A DNA stretch of 64,000 bases from positions 186,001 through 250,000 of the forward strand of contig MU008167.1 of the NCBI GenBank assembly GCA_010909165.1, in the 5' to 3' direction. Positions 11,217 to 22,561 of this stretch are shown here, one piece after another. The notes under the pieces are model-generated. The model saw only the letters and a program-made list of their open reading frames with translations, made no database searches and had not been told where the DNA came from. Each line of letters opens with the position of its first letter. The first letter of the stretch is position 1. The translations under genes and the position numbers were made by a program. This stretch comes from Anthoceros angustus (Eukaryota > Streptophyta > Anthocerotopsida > Anthocerotales > Anthocerotaceae).

Positions 11217-14200
11217 GTTCACAACTCTATGAAACTAAATCAAGTCCCTTCATGAAAAAAAAACAAAAGTAATAGAGAGTCTATTAAAAAAATAGATCCT
11301 AGCGCATAAATTGATCTAGTGAACAAGGAGTGATGATCTGAATTTGTAAATTTCCCAATGGTTTGAATTGGTGTAAGAGGAAGTATCATATATATATGGA
11401 GAGAATATAAATTTTCAGATATCTACGTAGATATTGACAAGACGCACATGTATATAAGTGTATTGTACTAGAGATATTTCTAAAAGAATATGCTGGCCAA
11501 TCGGCTCATTTATTCACCACACTTTTGGATTCTTCATGAAATATATTAAATAAAACTAGCTACACTTAAACATAATCTTCTATGTACATAGAGATAATTT
11601 TATAAAAAATTAATTTTGGGAATAAAACGTTGTAGTGGTATCTGTATTAAAGTATAATGATGAGATTCCTCTACATAAAATTTATATTTATAGAGACAAA
11701 CATGTTTTTGGAATATTTTTGGAACAATAATATGTTTAACTTATTTCTTGTAAGATAATAATATGGACATCAAGTATGCTAGCAACAGTACAGCAGTTAA
11801 AAAACGTTGATCACTGGATGATAAAGATAATAGATAATACATTTCTTTTGGCCTACTTTGAAACGTTTTTTTTTTTCAACAATGGTGCTCTATAGAAGAA
11901 TTCTAGCGCCTTACAATGAGCCTTAGTTGAAGCAATTTGCAAGTCTACATTAGACGCTCTGCACTTTGTAAGCTTGTCTCCTAAAAGCTTCATTATTCCA
12001 GTCAGTAGTCACCAATACTTTGTAGTTTGTCACGATGACGATCTCGTGAGACTCTAAGCCGTGATCAAGCTTGTGGAAAATTAGTTTTCCCTTGTTTAGT
12101 AGGTGCCTCACTTATATATGCCCTGGCTCGGCCAAAAGGGCTGCAGTAGGTCGTTGCCTAGGAGGGCTCTAACGAACTACTTACTTCGTATATTCCTTAT
12201 TAACACGGTCTTTATTTCGAGTTAACTAGAAGTAATTCTAAGTAATCACATAAATAAGGCTTTTCGGAGCTGGTTGGGTTTGAAACAGTTTCACACGGGC
12301 TAGGTCGGGAGTCACGGACGTGACAATGATGTCAATTCTTCAAACACTATTATGATTCATCTCGTGAACCTTTAAACCATTTTAAATACTAAAGGAGACA
12401 TTAGGTCTTTGGATCGTGCAATCTAGTTTCATCTTCATTTTACAAACTTCCTTGTCACAGCTTTGTGTTGCTTGATGAGTCGATCCCACCTTTTATAATT
12501 TCAATAAAAAGCCCCTCTCATATATTAAGAACCGATACATATTCAATATTTGACTAGGGTAGATGGGGTCATCACATCTTTGTCTTCGAATAACGAGTTG
12601 CTTTGCATTTTTCTCTTCGGACAGGAGTATCTATTATTCTCTAAAGAGTTATAGTAGGAGTAATTTTTTGAATAATGACAGGTGTAGGTGATATACAATT
12701 CCTTGGTAGCCTTGTTAATCGATAGATCCTTTTAGCTCTCTAGTTATAACATCACTTATAGAAGATTTCAGGCCTAGTGCCCATAAAGCATATTTCCATT
12801 CTTCATGGTGAGCCCGGGGGTCATCCTGCAGGCGACATCCAATTCCTTGGTAGCCTTGTCAATCGATAGATCCTTTTAGCTCTCTAGTTATAACATCACT
12901 TATAGAAGTTTTTAGACCTAGTGCCCATAAAGCACATTTCTATTCTTCATGGTGACCCCGGGGGTCATCCTACAGATCGACCTAGGATCATTGGTACAAT
13001 GCAACATTGGTACCAGTGAAATCCAATGAAGAGTGCGATGACCCGTAGATGCTCAATTTGCCAGGTTAGCTCTCTTCTTTCCGTTACTCGTTTTTTTCTC
13101 CCTTTTTCTTTATGAATAATAATAGAAGAGGGATTTTAAAATTAGTTTCGGTTTATCCCTCTTCACTATACTAGTGCACTAATAGTACTAAGGTAGCTTA
13201 GTATTACTAGAAGCATCTCCCTATGTTGCATAGGGCACATTGGTTTCCCTTGTGCGAGACCTGCAGCGTATAACAAATCTATTTATCTAACTATCTATCT
13301 AGGGGAAATGGGGTCGTTCTATCTTTTTATAGCTTTCCTTTGCCTATGGTCCAAAATATGTTAACTAGAATCAATTGCATGTATTCTAACTACTTATTGT
13401 GTGCGTAGTTATATATGTACAAATATTTATTTATAAATATATATTATATGTTAGTATATTGTATATATTACAGTAAATTGGTAGACACTAGTATATAGGT
13501 CTTTCCATCTCCATGGACCTGACATCATAGTGCCATAGGTGACTTAAGGTATGGAAAATGTCTCCATCTTAGTGTGACTTGGGGTCTCTCCCACTATCCT
13601 AATGGTAGATGGATTCATCCCATCTTTACTTATTCCAGAAGATTTTTTGTTTACGAAAACTAGAGCTTTGAAATAACAAACAGGCAAAAAGCCCTACACA
13701 ACTAGGTTCCACCCGAGGCTACCAACGCTCATACACACATACCCTCAAGACAACACCCTTGCAACATGGTCAAACCATTTTGACCACTTGCCATCTAGTT
13801 AGACAGCACTTCAAGAAGTTTGTTGGCGAACGAGCAAAGACACATTGAGTAGTCATACTACCTAAGAGGATGTGCAAAAACTCACTAAGTATTGATCCTA
13901 CCAAAGCGGACTCACAGAAACACACTGAGTATATCATGGGTATAGAGACCACAAATAAGGCAATAGGGGTAGTTCATTCGCCGAAAAGACCCACCAAATG
14001 TGGCGAACCTTGTATATTCAATAAGATACATCTTATCTGTAACAGGTAACTTAAAATCCACCCTATTCATTCAATATAAATATTGATATAGCATTATAGA
14101 TTTTATAAAGCATTCTTGAATACCTAGTAATATTATAGGAACCAAAGAAGAATGAACATACAAGTTTACGATATCGTTATTTATATTGTTGGATGAATAA

Positions 14201-14315
14201 TAGCTATTATTCTTTACATTGTTGCTGGCAGCAAATAAACAAGGTCATCATTTACCTGCACTAAAAATTATACATTGTTGTCACGAATATAGTTAATAAT
14301 TTTGAAACTTGTGAT
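11217..14315. other. AT-rich intergenic DNA, no gene seen
   Basis: No frame with recognisable protein similarity was found on either strand. It contains the 12696-12975 duplication, scattered GGTAGATGGGGTC-like words (near 12560 and 13310) and short AT microsatellite-like runs (13420-13470). The stretch at about 12030-12350 looks like a decayed retroelement end, but no LTR pair could be defined. Confidence 0.6.
12696..12975. repeat. Tandem duplication, two units of about 136 bp at 144-bp spacing
   Basis: Copy 1 is 12696-12831 and copy 2 is 12840-12975. Both begin CAATTCCTTGGTAGCCTTGT and end in a CCCGGGGGTCATCCT block. They differ by a handful of substitutions, indicating a fairly recent local duplication in noncoding DNA. 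Confidence 0.85.
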
Positions 14316-14630
14316 TCATGGACAATATTGAGTTGTGCAATAAGCTTCATACACCTCGTAAAAATGAGCACATAAATTACAAGTTTCTTCGGTCAATGCT
14401 TTGATCGTATCATCCAAAGATTTACAACAATCACGTGCAGTCCACAACAGCTCTACCTTCGAATATGTGTGGCATTTTGATTTTTCGCTACTCAAAACGG
14501 CCGTTATGTTTACTGGTGTGTCATCTAGGTCACACAAGAAAGGACTTAAAGCTACAATATACGTATTTGAAACTAAAATAAGAAAATAGATGAAAAATAA
14601 AAATTTTGATTTTGAAACAACATTCCACAT
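14316..14630 (-). CDS. Small secreted eight-cysteine protein, copy B
   Basis: 104 residues from a true ATG at 14630. Residues about 9-28 form a hydrophobic signal peptide, followed by a short processed region. The cysteine spacing is C-x19-C-x14-CC-x14-C-x2-C-x10-C-x4-C, nearly identical to the protein at 10857-11216. Shared words are CDLD, the LLWTARDCC/LWTPRDCC block, TCNLC and HFYEVYEAYC/HFREVYESYC. The two copies lie on the same strand about 3.1 kb apart, so they are probable tandem paralogues. Function is unknown; apoplastic signalling, antimicrobial or reproductive roles are typical of such peptides, but that is inference only. The ending (a Cys-Pro then stop) is shorter than in copy A. 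Confidence 0.7.
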   Translation of the reverse strand: MWNVVSKSKFLFFIYFLILVSNTYIVALSPFLCDLDDTPVNITAVLSSEKSKCHTYSKVELLWTARDCCKSLDDTIKALTEETCNLCAHFYEVYEAYCTTQYCP

Positions 14631-15098
14631 TTTTAAAATCTGTGAATAAGACTGTCAAGAACAAAAAAAATATAAGGACTAAACAGAGATATGATACATT
14701 AATTTAAAGACATACATGGTTTAAATAAAATACTTCTTCAACATATGTTGGAATGCTAGCTATATATTCTTGAAGAGTGAAGATAAAGATATATATAATA
14801 TGATTAAGAATATTCCGAAGTCCAAGTTCAGTTGCACACATAGGTACATGCCCCCTGGTATTAAGAACTATGCAGAAGAGGGTTGAACTATCCATTGGTT
14901 GGAACTATTAGAGTGTGAGATTGGGATCTCACTTTTGAAAAGTTATTGTACCTCTATGTTTAAAAGCGGTTGTGCTTCCTCGGAAAACACAAATTGAAAA
15001 GATCCTAAGCGAATTTCTACAAATGATTAAAGAATAACACCTTAAGAGTTACAAGCCTTGAGAATTGAATGCGTATACTTACTATCCAGTAAGAACCA

Positions 15099-16096
15099 TG
15101 TCACGGCCAGTTGCCCATGAGCGGACAAGCCACTTAGGGATCATGCAGAGAGTGTAGAACATGGTCTTGCAGTTGATACACTTGTAGAGCTGTGGCAATT
15201 TGATCGGCATATATGGGAAGTCATGCAACACAAATTGATACACATCATATATTGACTAGCGCAAATATAATTGATGCACATCATGTATTGACGTATCGCC
15301 CCGAAAGAGATGTTGTATGAGATGCACTGGTCAAAGGCTATAGCTGTTAAGGTTGTTGAGTCCAACACGATATGATCAAAAACGGAGTGGAGAACAGTTT
15401 GCTAGTAGCAACTGTCCTCACTTATGCTTATGCCTCTATCTTGGGGGTGCACATACACAAGATGAGATGAGAACTCCATAGTTGAACACCCTGCGAGCGG
15501 AACAGTATCGGGATGGGGAATCATCCCTTCACAATCTTTCAACCCACTTGAGAAAATTTGTTCTAGTATCGTCTAGCCTACTTGGGCGCGCCGACCTCCT
15601 TTGTCAGTGGTTTGCGCGCGAGAATCTCTCTAAAATACTATTGATTGTGCTGTTGTGGAATGACGTATGCAAGTTGTTAAATCAACAGAGCAATCTATGC
15701 CAACAAAGGATGTGATGCGCAGCACAAAGTCCGAGTGAAAAGGCTGCAAAAAGGTAAGCAAAGCAAGTGAATTCCAGTTTGCAATTACAGCAGTAGCAAC
15801 AGCCAAGCAGCCTAGCATTGTTGCCAGAGCTCCAACAAATGGATGACTAAAAGAGTGCACGAGGAGGGAGCATAGGTCTACAATTCAAGGACAATCCATC
15901 AAGGAAATTCAGCCCTGGAGAGAGCTAGGAGAGCAACTAGGAGGAACCGCCAAGTTGGTAGAGTCAAGATGAGCTCGACACTGGAACTCGGCTATAGAAG
16001 GCGAGGAAGTTTGCCCCCTTCATAGATTCATCTAGAAGTATAAGGAGGATGTCACGGCCTGTTGCCCGTGAACAGACAAGCCAGTTAGGGATCCAG
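15099..16096. repeat. Pair of LTR-start-like direct repeats
   Basis: About 45 bp starting TGTCACGGCC, then TTGCCC, TGA, ACAAGCCA, TTAGGGATC, occurs at 15099 and again at 16050 in the same orientation, with about five mismatches. The TG start is typical of LTR edges. However, homology does not continue downstream, no CA end or target-site duplication was found, and the 950-bp interval has no retroelement protein. Best read as fragments of a repeat family. Confidence 0.4.
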
Positions 16097-17481
16097 GCTT
16101 GCTAAATATGTACAGAGCCAGCTGATCAGTGGCTAGATGGGCTGTAAGGATAAGGATGAGATTCAGGCAGAGGAGGCCAGCTTAGGCAAGGAGGAAGATG
16201 CATCCAAATAGTTGAACCTAGGAGTAGATGGAGTTTAAGAGTTTAGGTTAGACTAAGCATAGTTCTATGAACTAACTAGTCTAGTTAGATTTGGACCCAA
16301 GGTCAAGAAGAAGATCTTGTGGACAGGCTGGGTAAACAAGAGTGCGCATCTGCGGGAGGGCAGGTCTCTCCATTCCGTAAGCTTCTAGCAAGTCTGTGAT
16401 TCCCCAAAGCACAAAGCATGCTTACACACTAACTATAACACCGATGATAATAACATTCGTCATTTTGCGTGTCCTGGTTGTTGTAAAATCATAAAAGATT
16501 ATTATATTTTTAATAAATTAACCCTAGAATAAAAACCAAGCTCAAAACCAGTTTTTGTCCTACATTTGACATTGTGCACAATTTTTGTATGACGTCAATT
16601 CTACAACGTACAAATATGGATATAGGGAAAGATTGGGCCCTTCTGTTTTTTTCCCAACCTTTCCATATGTTTCAAATCACATTTTTCTTCCTTGTGTATG
16701 CTTTGGTGCATGGAGGCTGTAGCTGCCTTCGGTGTACAAGGATGGACATCTGTGAGTGCACCAATTGGGGCATACATCCTTGAGAGGCGGTTCTCCTGTT
16801 CGTGTGCAACTAAGTTGGAGCAATGGGGAATGATCTGGGCCGGGCCATGATGGCTTGATCTAAGAGGAATGATCGAAGCCAAACCCTAATGCATGTGGCT
16901 TGATCTTGGCCGAGGCATGATGGCCTCATGCCCACGCCCAGTTGGCCCAGTCAGGCCGATGGTCCCATGTCCAGGCTGCCCAATTGGCCCGATTGATCTG
17001 CCTGATTGGGCTCACAGCTTGAAGGAAGACTGAGAGAAAGTAAGTCAACTACCCTCGATTGTGAAGAAAAATTGGACAACTGGACAATCATATTACATCT
17101 AGGATGTAGTGTAGAGTGGTATGACATGCTTTCCTGTAATAAACTTCATTTCCTTCTTTCTTATGTCATAGACTATGAGAAGCTCAAACTAATGTGCTGA
17201 TGAAGGTTTCTTTTTCTTACTTTCAAATATTACTATGAAAACTTAGGTATGTGTATTATAAATAATGAAAAATAGGATTTTTATATAATACAACAAGAAT
17301 GAATATATCAAACAGAAGATTAATTGGATATATCCAGTAAGTATGAAAAAATGTTCAAAATCAACAATCCATGAAGCAAAGAGCACGAATCAGTGTTAGC
17401 AATCCAAGGCAGTACGATAGAAAATCATACAGTGCAATCAATGAAACTGTTTGGATTTAACCTCAGAACACCGGTGGGTCT

Positions 17482-17498
17482 GGCCTATTTTTGTAGTG
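17482..17498 (-). mobile_element. Solitary CACTA-like terminal inverted repeat
   Basis: On the minus strand this reads CACTACAAAAATAGGCC, the style of end carried by plant CACTA transposons. The element would extend to lower coordinates, but no partner end or transposase was found in the window. It may be a relic or a chance match. Confidence 0.3.
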
Positions 17499-18174
17499 AT
17501 GTTCAGTTAGAAATGGTTTAGGGTCTTTTCTTGATCGATTTGTTTACTATGTATTCAATTCGTGAAAAATATGATCAACCATCTTCAAGACCCACTCTTG
17601 GCAGCGCAGCAGCACATAGGCCCTCATTCCATGAAAAGCTCCACCTTTGTGTGGTTAGAAATGATCCATACGATTATGCGAGCGAGAACTTTGTTGCCTA
17701 CTTTCGGGATCAACATACCCATGTCTACATATCATTGGAAAGCCATAAGGAATACCGAAGTCGTCACGGGGCACGGTCTGTGTGATAAGTTTTTTTTGTC
17801 CAGTATTCTACATGATGATGCCGAGGCATCTTCAAGATTCCTTCATCACATACAGGCCACATCAGCATACGATGGGCCGTAGGCACCAGAGCAACTTGCC
17901 CCTTGGTGTTCCGATGTCGTCATCTACTTTTATTTCTGCCATTTAGGGTTTTTGTGATACACACATACACATGTTTAGGGTTCGCCTGGACCAGACATGG
18001 ACATATATGTCGGATTGGACATGTCTCAGCCCCGCGCGAAGGCCTCAAATGTGGGCATGTTAGACGTTGAAGACTGTGTTTCCCTCTCACCGTCGTGCGA
18101 TGGCCCCGGATGTTCGCATGGTACATGTTCAAGACAGTGTTTTCTCCATCGTGCATTTGGCGTGCGTGCCAAAC

Positions 18175-18353
18175 AAGGTCTGGATGGCTGCCAAAGCCAG
18201 TCGTGTGAGGCCTGGATGGCTGCTCTAGGCTATCTGCCACAAAGGCCTGGATGGCTGCTCCAAGCTATCTTCCACAAAGGCCTGGATGGCTGCCAAGGCC
18301 AGTCGCGCGAGGCTTGGATGGCTGCTCCAGGCTATCTGCCACAAAGGCCTGGT
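18175..18353. repeat. GGATGGCTGC minisatellite
   Basis: Repeats of AAGGCCTGGATGGCTGC followed by alternating CAAGGCCAGTCGCGCGAGGC or TCCAGGCTATCTGCCACA blocks. Higher-order spacing is about 102 bp (18175 and 18277). One strand is open as a protein-like frame only because of the repeat periodicity. Confidence 0.8.
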
Positions 18354-18479
18354 GACGGTTGTTCATGGCATATTGACAGCCAGATGGGTGCTTGCGAGGA
18401 TGTGCGAAGACCGATGTTCTGACAGCCCTAAGAAAGAAAACCTTGCATGTCGCAACCTAAAAAGAATCTTGACACACCA

Positions 18480-18574
18480 TTTGACGACATCGGTACATGA
18501 GGGGCAGGCACCCCCGGCCGATGTCGTCAAGTGTGTGACATAAGAGGTTTTCCCGTCGCAAACTTCTTATGTCA
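18480..18574. repeat. Nested hairpins of a dispersed MITE-like repeat
   Basis: TTGACGACATCGG (from 18481) pairs with CCGATGTCGTCAA (18518-18530). Immediately after, TGACATAAGA (18536-18545) pairs perfectly with TCTTATGTCA (18565-18574). The first hairpin recurs, reversed and diverged, at about 49349-49397. Confidence 0.6.
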
Positions 18575-19114
18575 CCCTCTGATTTTATATCTGATAAAGC
18601 CACACTCTGATTTTATATCAAAACTTTGTAACCACAAACATATTGACCACAAAAGTAGGAGGCCGGGCGTTATAAACTCCTAAAACCTTGAGGAATACTT
18701 TCACCCCAAACATCCTCCTAACTCGAATCGACAAAAAAACAGGCCGGTGGAAAATTCCGGGTTGGGGCGCCACCGTGGCTGCGGCGCCGAACCCCTTCTC
18801 TCATCGATCGGCGTGGTGTTTGAAACGGGGTCAGGTTAGCCCGCAAGCCATGGTCACCCGAGCTTTGGCGATTGTGAGGGCTTCGACCCTCGATTCTTAG
18901 CTTTGCGAAAGCTTCGACCCTCAATTCGGGCGATGGTGGGTTTGAGTAACACGTCCGATGATGCGCCTTTCTCGATGGGAGCGACAGTACACAAACAGCA
19001 AGATTTTTCATTGGTTTTGGAAGTACAGGGAAAGCACCCTCAGTGTCTCACTTTGATATCGTTGGACGATCATTGCAAGCTACACCAGACTATTATGTGG
19101 TTTAATCGCTGATG

Positions 19115-21005
19115 CTAGATAAGAGTATTCTCGATCCATGAGGCTAGAACGAGAGCCGCCTGCTTCCACCTTGTGTCTAACATGACATCGTGTGCAACTT
19201 CTCGAATCAATTCCTTGGACCCTTTGAAAAACTCATGGGTCTCATCTACACCTTGATGGTCCTGCAGAACATACCAATAAGATCCATGAAGAGTCATTTC
19301 CGAATCAGGGTGAGAGTTCTTCGGAAGTGACAAAGAGCATGCAGACAGCTCACCACCAGAAAGTCATTCTCTGCCCCAACGACGAACACAGGTGGAGTTG
19401 CAGAGGAGACCGGTAGAGCAACTGGCAAGGAAGCGTTCAGTTTTCGAAGATCAAACAAAGGTATACGGGAGCTTGTTTTGAGTAACTCTTGGTATCTGCA
19501 TAATGGTTAACAAATTACACAAGGGCCCTGTGAAATGAAACAAAATGCAGCACAATGATTTGAAGCAACCTACCTTTTCACTTGGTCATCTGGCATATCA
19601 GGAGAGAAAAAACTTTCGCGGCAAAGGGGTAGCGAATTTGAGAACATTTTTGCTGCCAGACTTAGAGTAACCTGGCCATGAGGTTTATCCTATATTAGCA
19701 CCAAGAAAATGATGCTGTGACCTTCAACCTAGGGCTAAACTGGGTGCAGGATACCTTGACTGCAGTGATCGGTTTTGACAAGACATACCGTTGGACAATA
19801 CCCCTGCATTCGCTCAACACAATTTCTGTCAGCAGTGCCGCAGTTCTGTCATCCGTACAGACATGGTTTTGTTTTTGTTTCTGTATGCTTACCCATTGCC
19901 TGTGGGTGGTACTGAGCAGAGTAGAATGGCTGCTGCAAGCCTGGGGTAGTGATCTGCACAAAGCCAGCAACACAACGGCTGGCCTGTCAGCGTTAACCAA
20001 GCACCAGGCCAGCCAATGGCACCAGCTGGGCGACGTCTGGAAGGTGCATCAGCATGAGCATAGGTAAGGCCTAGGCTGGTAGAATGGAAACAACCCTCAG
20101 GTGCCACATTCGAAGGTCGCTCCACGGCATGTGACATCCGGCCGAGGTAGTACTGAACGATCAATCCTCCAAACGAATGCCCAACCAGCACAGCCTCATT
20201 GGCCAGGTTGGTCTGGATGAAGTATGCCACATCCCTTGCATGTGACTACTGCAGTCATCAGGAGAAGTGCGGCAGAGCATCAGCTCAGAAGAGAACACTC
20301 CACTCACAGCACTACAATGCCCTGCCAACAGTGCACGACTGATACCTGCAGATCTCCAGCAACCTTCTCTGGGGGAGTGTCACTTCCACCCTACACAGCA
20401 CAGCACAACCTCCTGCATTGAAGCAACTTCTCATGGAGCTAATGGACTCATCAGCCCCCAAGCTGTGTGATGAAAAACGACAAACACAACAAACAATGGC
20501 AGGAAAAGTGACAGCCCACCTGGCCAAGTAGGCTGATTGCATAACAATCATGCCCACGATCTGAAAAAAACGGCAACCAATGCTCTGCCCAGCACCAGGC
20601 TGCATGGTAGCTTCCATGAATAAACACAAGCGGTGCCTTGCCAGACGACCGCTCCCGCCCAAGCTGAGAAATCACCTCGAGTCGCAAGCCGGATGGCAAT
20701 GTTTGGAAAAATCTTGCCTGCCCTTGGCTCAAAGCAAACAGAGGAGACTGTGCCTGAGACGGGGAGTCCACAGATGTATGCACCGCCCTTGAGATTCCTT
20801 TCACCTTCACATTAGAAACGGCCACCGAGGCCTTCAACCCACAATAGTTGCCAGCCTCAGAGCTTGCCGAGAGCCAGGATAACGTCAGTCCAGTTGTTGC
20901 TGGACACCTTCTGGGCGCATGGTGACCTCGGGGATGGGGTATTCCACATACCGTACCCTCCAGAAATGGTGACACCGCAGCAGGGCTGATCCAATTCGAC
21001 GGCAT
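19115..21005 (-). CDS. Alpha/beta-hydrolase superfamily protein (probably plastid)
   Basis: Eight exons on the minus strand: 21005-20520, 20390-20346, 20245-20095, 19953-19893, 19803-19755, 19671-19574, 19495-19354, 19261-19115; 392 residues with all phases consistent. It is close in layout to an uncharacterised plant alpha/beta-hydrolase family (Arabidopsis At2g18360 type, by memory). The oxyanion region is FIHGSYHAAWCW, the nucleophile elbow GHSFGG has Ser201, the acid is probably the Asp of GAENDF, and the catalytic His368 lies in VAHDVMLD. About 100 N-terminal residues before the fold are Ser/Ala-rich, consistent with an organelle transit peptide. Substrate unknown. The exon-3 donor (GAGG, then gttgtt) and exon-3 acceptor (tag) are the least certain junctions. 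It is head-to-head with the ubiquitin-uL6 gene. Confidence 0.88.
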
Positions 21006-21157
21006 TGCGAATCGCAGCAGGTAGGAAGTCGCCCTAGTTCACCGGAACCTTGTTCGCTTTCGAGTCTGCTGCGTTTGAGGTTCCCTGCAGAGGAGGAGAA
21101 TAGTTCGAATTTCACAGTTCTGGGAAACTGCCTGCTCTGGTGCAGTGGTCTGCAAAT
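21006..21157. promoter_or_regulatory. Short shared intergenic region of divergent genes
   Basis: Only 152 bp separate the start codons of the minus-strand hydrolase (21005) and the plus-strand ubiquitin-uL6 gene (21158), so both promoters/leaders must overlap or lie inside transcribed leader introns. A TTCCCTGCAG that could be a leader-intron acceptor lies at 21081-21090. No TATA box is evident. Confidence 0.45.
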
Positions 21158-21697
21158 ATGCAGATCTTTGTGAAGACTCTGAGGGGGACGACCATCACTT
21201 TGGAGGTGAAGAGGTACGATACCATCACCAACGTCAAGACCAAGGTCCAGGATAAGGAGAAGATTCCACCTGAGCAGCAAAGACTGATATTTGCTGGCAA
21301 GCAGCTGGACGATGGGCGAATAGTGGCAGACTATAACATAGCCAAGGAGTCCACGCTCCATTTGATGCTCCGACTCAAGGGGGGAACCCTGGCTGCTGTG
21401 TCCAGGGCCTGTGTGAAACGGCTTCAGCTTGTGGGAGTGGGATATCGTGCTGCTGTGGACAGCAGCGAGCTTACCCTGAGCTTGGGCTTCTCTCATCCAG
21501 TCCGCATGCCAATCCCAGAAGGCATTTCTGTCAAGGTTGAGGGCAACACCAAAATATACATCCTTGGCTTTGACAAATGTAAGGTAGGGAATTTCTCTTC
21601 TGCAATACGGCTGCTCAGGCCACCAGAACCTTACAAGGGCAAGGGCATCCGGTATGTGGATGAGGTTGTGAAAATCAAGGAGGGCAAGAAGAAATGA
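21158..21697 (+). CDS. Diverged ubiquitin fused to organelle-type ribosomal protein uL6
   Basis: Intronless, 179 residues from ATG 21158 (an in-frame stop lies at 21101-21103). Residues 1-76 are ubiquitin-like: the start MQIFVKTL, central [12 protein letters not shown] and end LRLKGG align without gaps to ubiquitin. I count about 17 substitutions, including K11T and R74K. Lys 6, 27, 29, 33, 48 and 63 and the terminal GG remain. Residues 77-179 are the C-terminal uL6 domain ([40 protein letters not shown]). At 103 residues it equals the length of plant mitochondrial uL6, whose tail it resembles. The known conserved ubiquitin-ribosomal fusions carry eS31 or eL40, not uL6. Cleavage after GG would expose [13 protein letters not shown], a basic, hydroxylated sequence that could act as an import signal (inference). 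Confidence 0.92.
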   Translation: MQIFVKTLRGTTITLEVKRYDTITNVKTKVQDKEKIPPEQQRLIFAGKQLDDGRIVADYNIAKESTLHLMLRLKGGTLAAVSRACVKRLQLVGVGYRAAVDSSELTLSLGFSHPVRMPIPEGISVKVEGNTKIYILGFDKCKVGNFSSAIRLLRPPEPYKGKGIRYVDEVVKIKEGKKK

Positions 21698-22561
21698 ACT
21701 CCCCCATGGAGTGTGCTACTGCTGATTACTTGGGATTTGAAGTTTCACATGTCAGGGATAGGTTGTGTAGATCGTATGGAAGTGGCGGGAATTCCAAACT
21801 TCTGTAAGGCTGTGATCCTGCAGCAGACTCATTGTCCCTTCCCATTTTACTTAGCAAATCCAATTTTTGTTCAGTTGTTGCAGCTGATTGTGCTGCACCA
21901 AATTTTAGCTTGCCAGAACGTTCTTGTCATGATCAGCGAGCTGGCGATGTCTATGGAAGGCTGCTCACACGAGTGAGCACTTTCAGGAATCATTGGTGTC
22001 TTGTCCCAAGTGTGAAAGCTTCAGTGGTGATAAAGCACTGAACCAAGAGTTTGAGAGTTGTCCACAACGTCCAATTTTCAAGATCAAGATTAGGTTACGA
22101 ATCCAGTGTTAATTGTCAGTAACCACCAAGCATTCTTGAAGGCGGTCAGGTCTCAAAGGCAGTGGGAAGGCAGCCAGTTGTGGCTGGTGCAATCATTTAA
22201 TGGATGACGTTGATACAGCTTCAGGGAATGAGGAAGACATAAGGCTGATTGCCTTCTACCACCGTTCTAGACTGGGTGAAAGGCTTATGGAGTAGATTGA
22301 GACCAATCTTGTGAAGGGTTGGTCTTGAAAAAGATGTACGCAGTCCCTTCAGTATGAAGGTATGCCTGAGAGACATTTGCAGACATTGATAAGTCACTGT
22401 GTCCTAAATCTAAAGTCTCTGTTCAGAGAAGGCGTTTGCAGAGATTTGGACATCGACAGTCTTGATCCCTCGAGTTATTTGCGGCATTACACTTACTTGA
22501 ATTAGCATTGCACCTGTTCCTGTGCTTCTCACAGATTCAGGAGAAGAGACCTTGGTCTGAT
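21698..22561. other. 3' flank of the ubiquitin-uL6 gene and SEC10 5' region
   Basis: No coding similarity seen. A CTTCTCACAG acceptor at 22526-22535 may end a SEC10 leader intron, in which case the leader exon begins at 22536. Confidence 0.45.

Larger units (their letters stand above)
14631..19114. other. Repeat-rich intergenic DNA
   Basis: No convincing gene on either strand. Contents listed separately or noted here: two 45-bp direct repeats beginning TGTCACGGCC (15099 and 16050), GGCTTGATC/GGCCCAxTTGGCCC-rich sequence at 16820-17010, a CACTA-like terminal motif on the minus strand (17482-17498), a GGATGGCTGC minisatellite (18175-18353) and nested hairpins (18480-18574). Confidence 0.55.
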
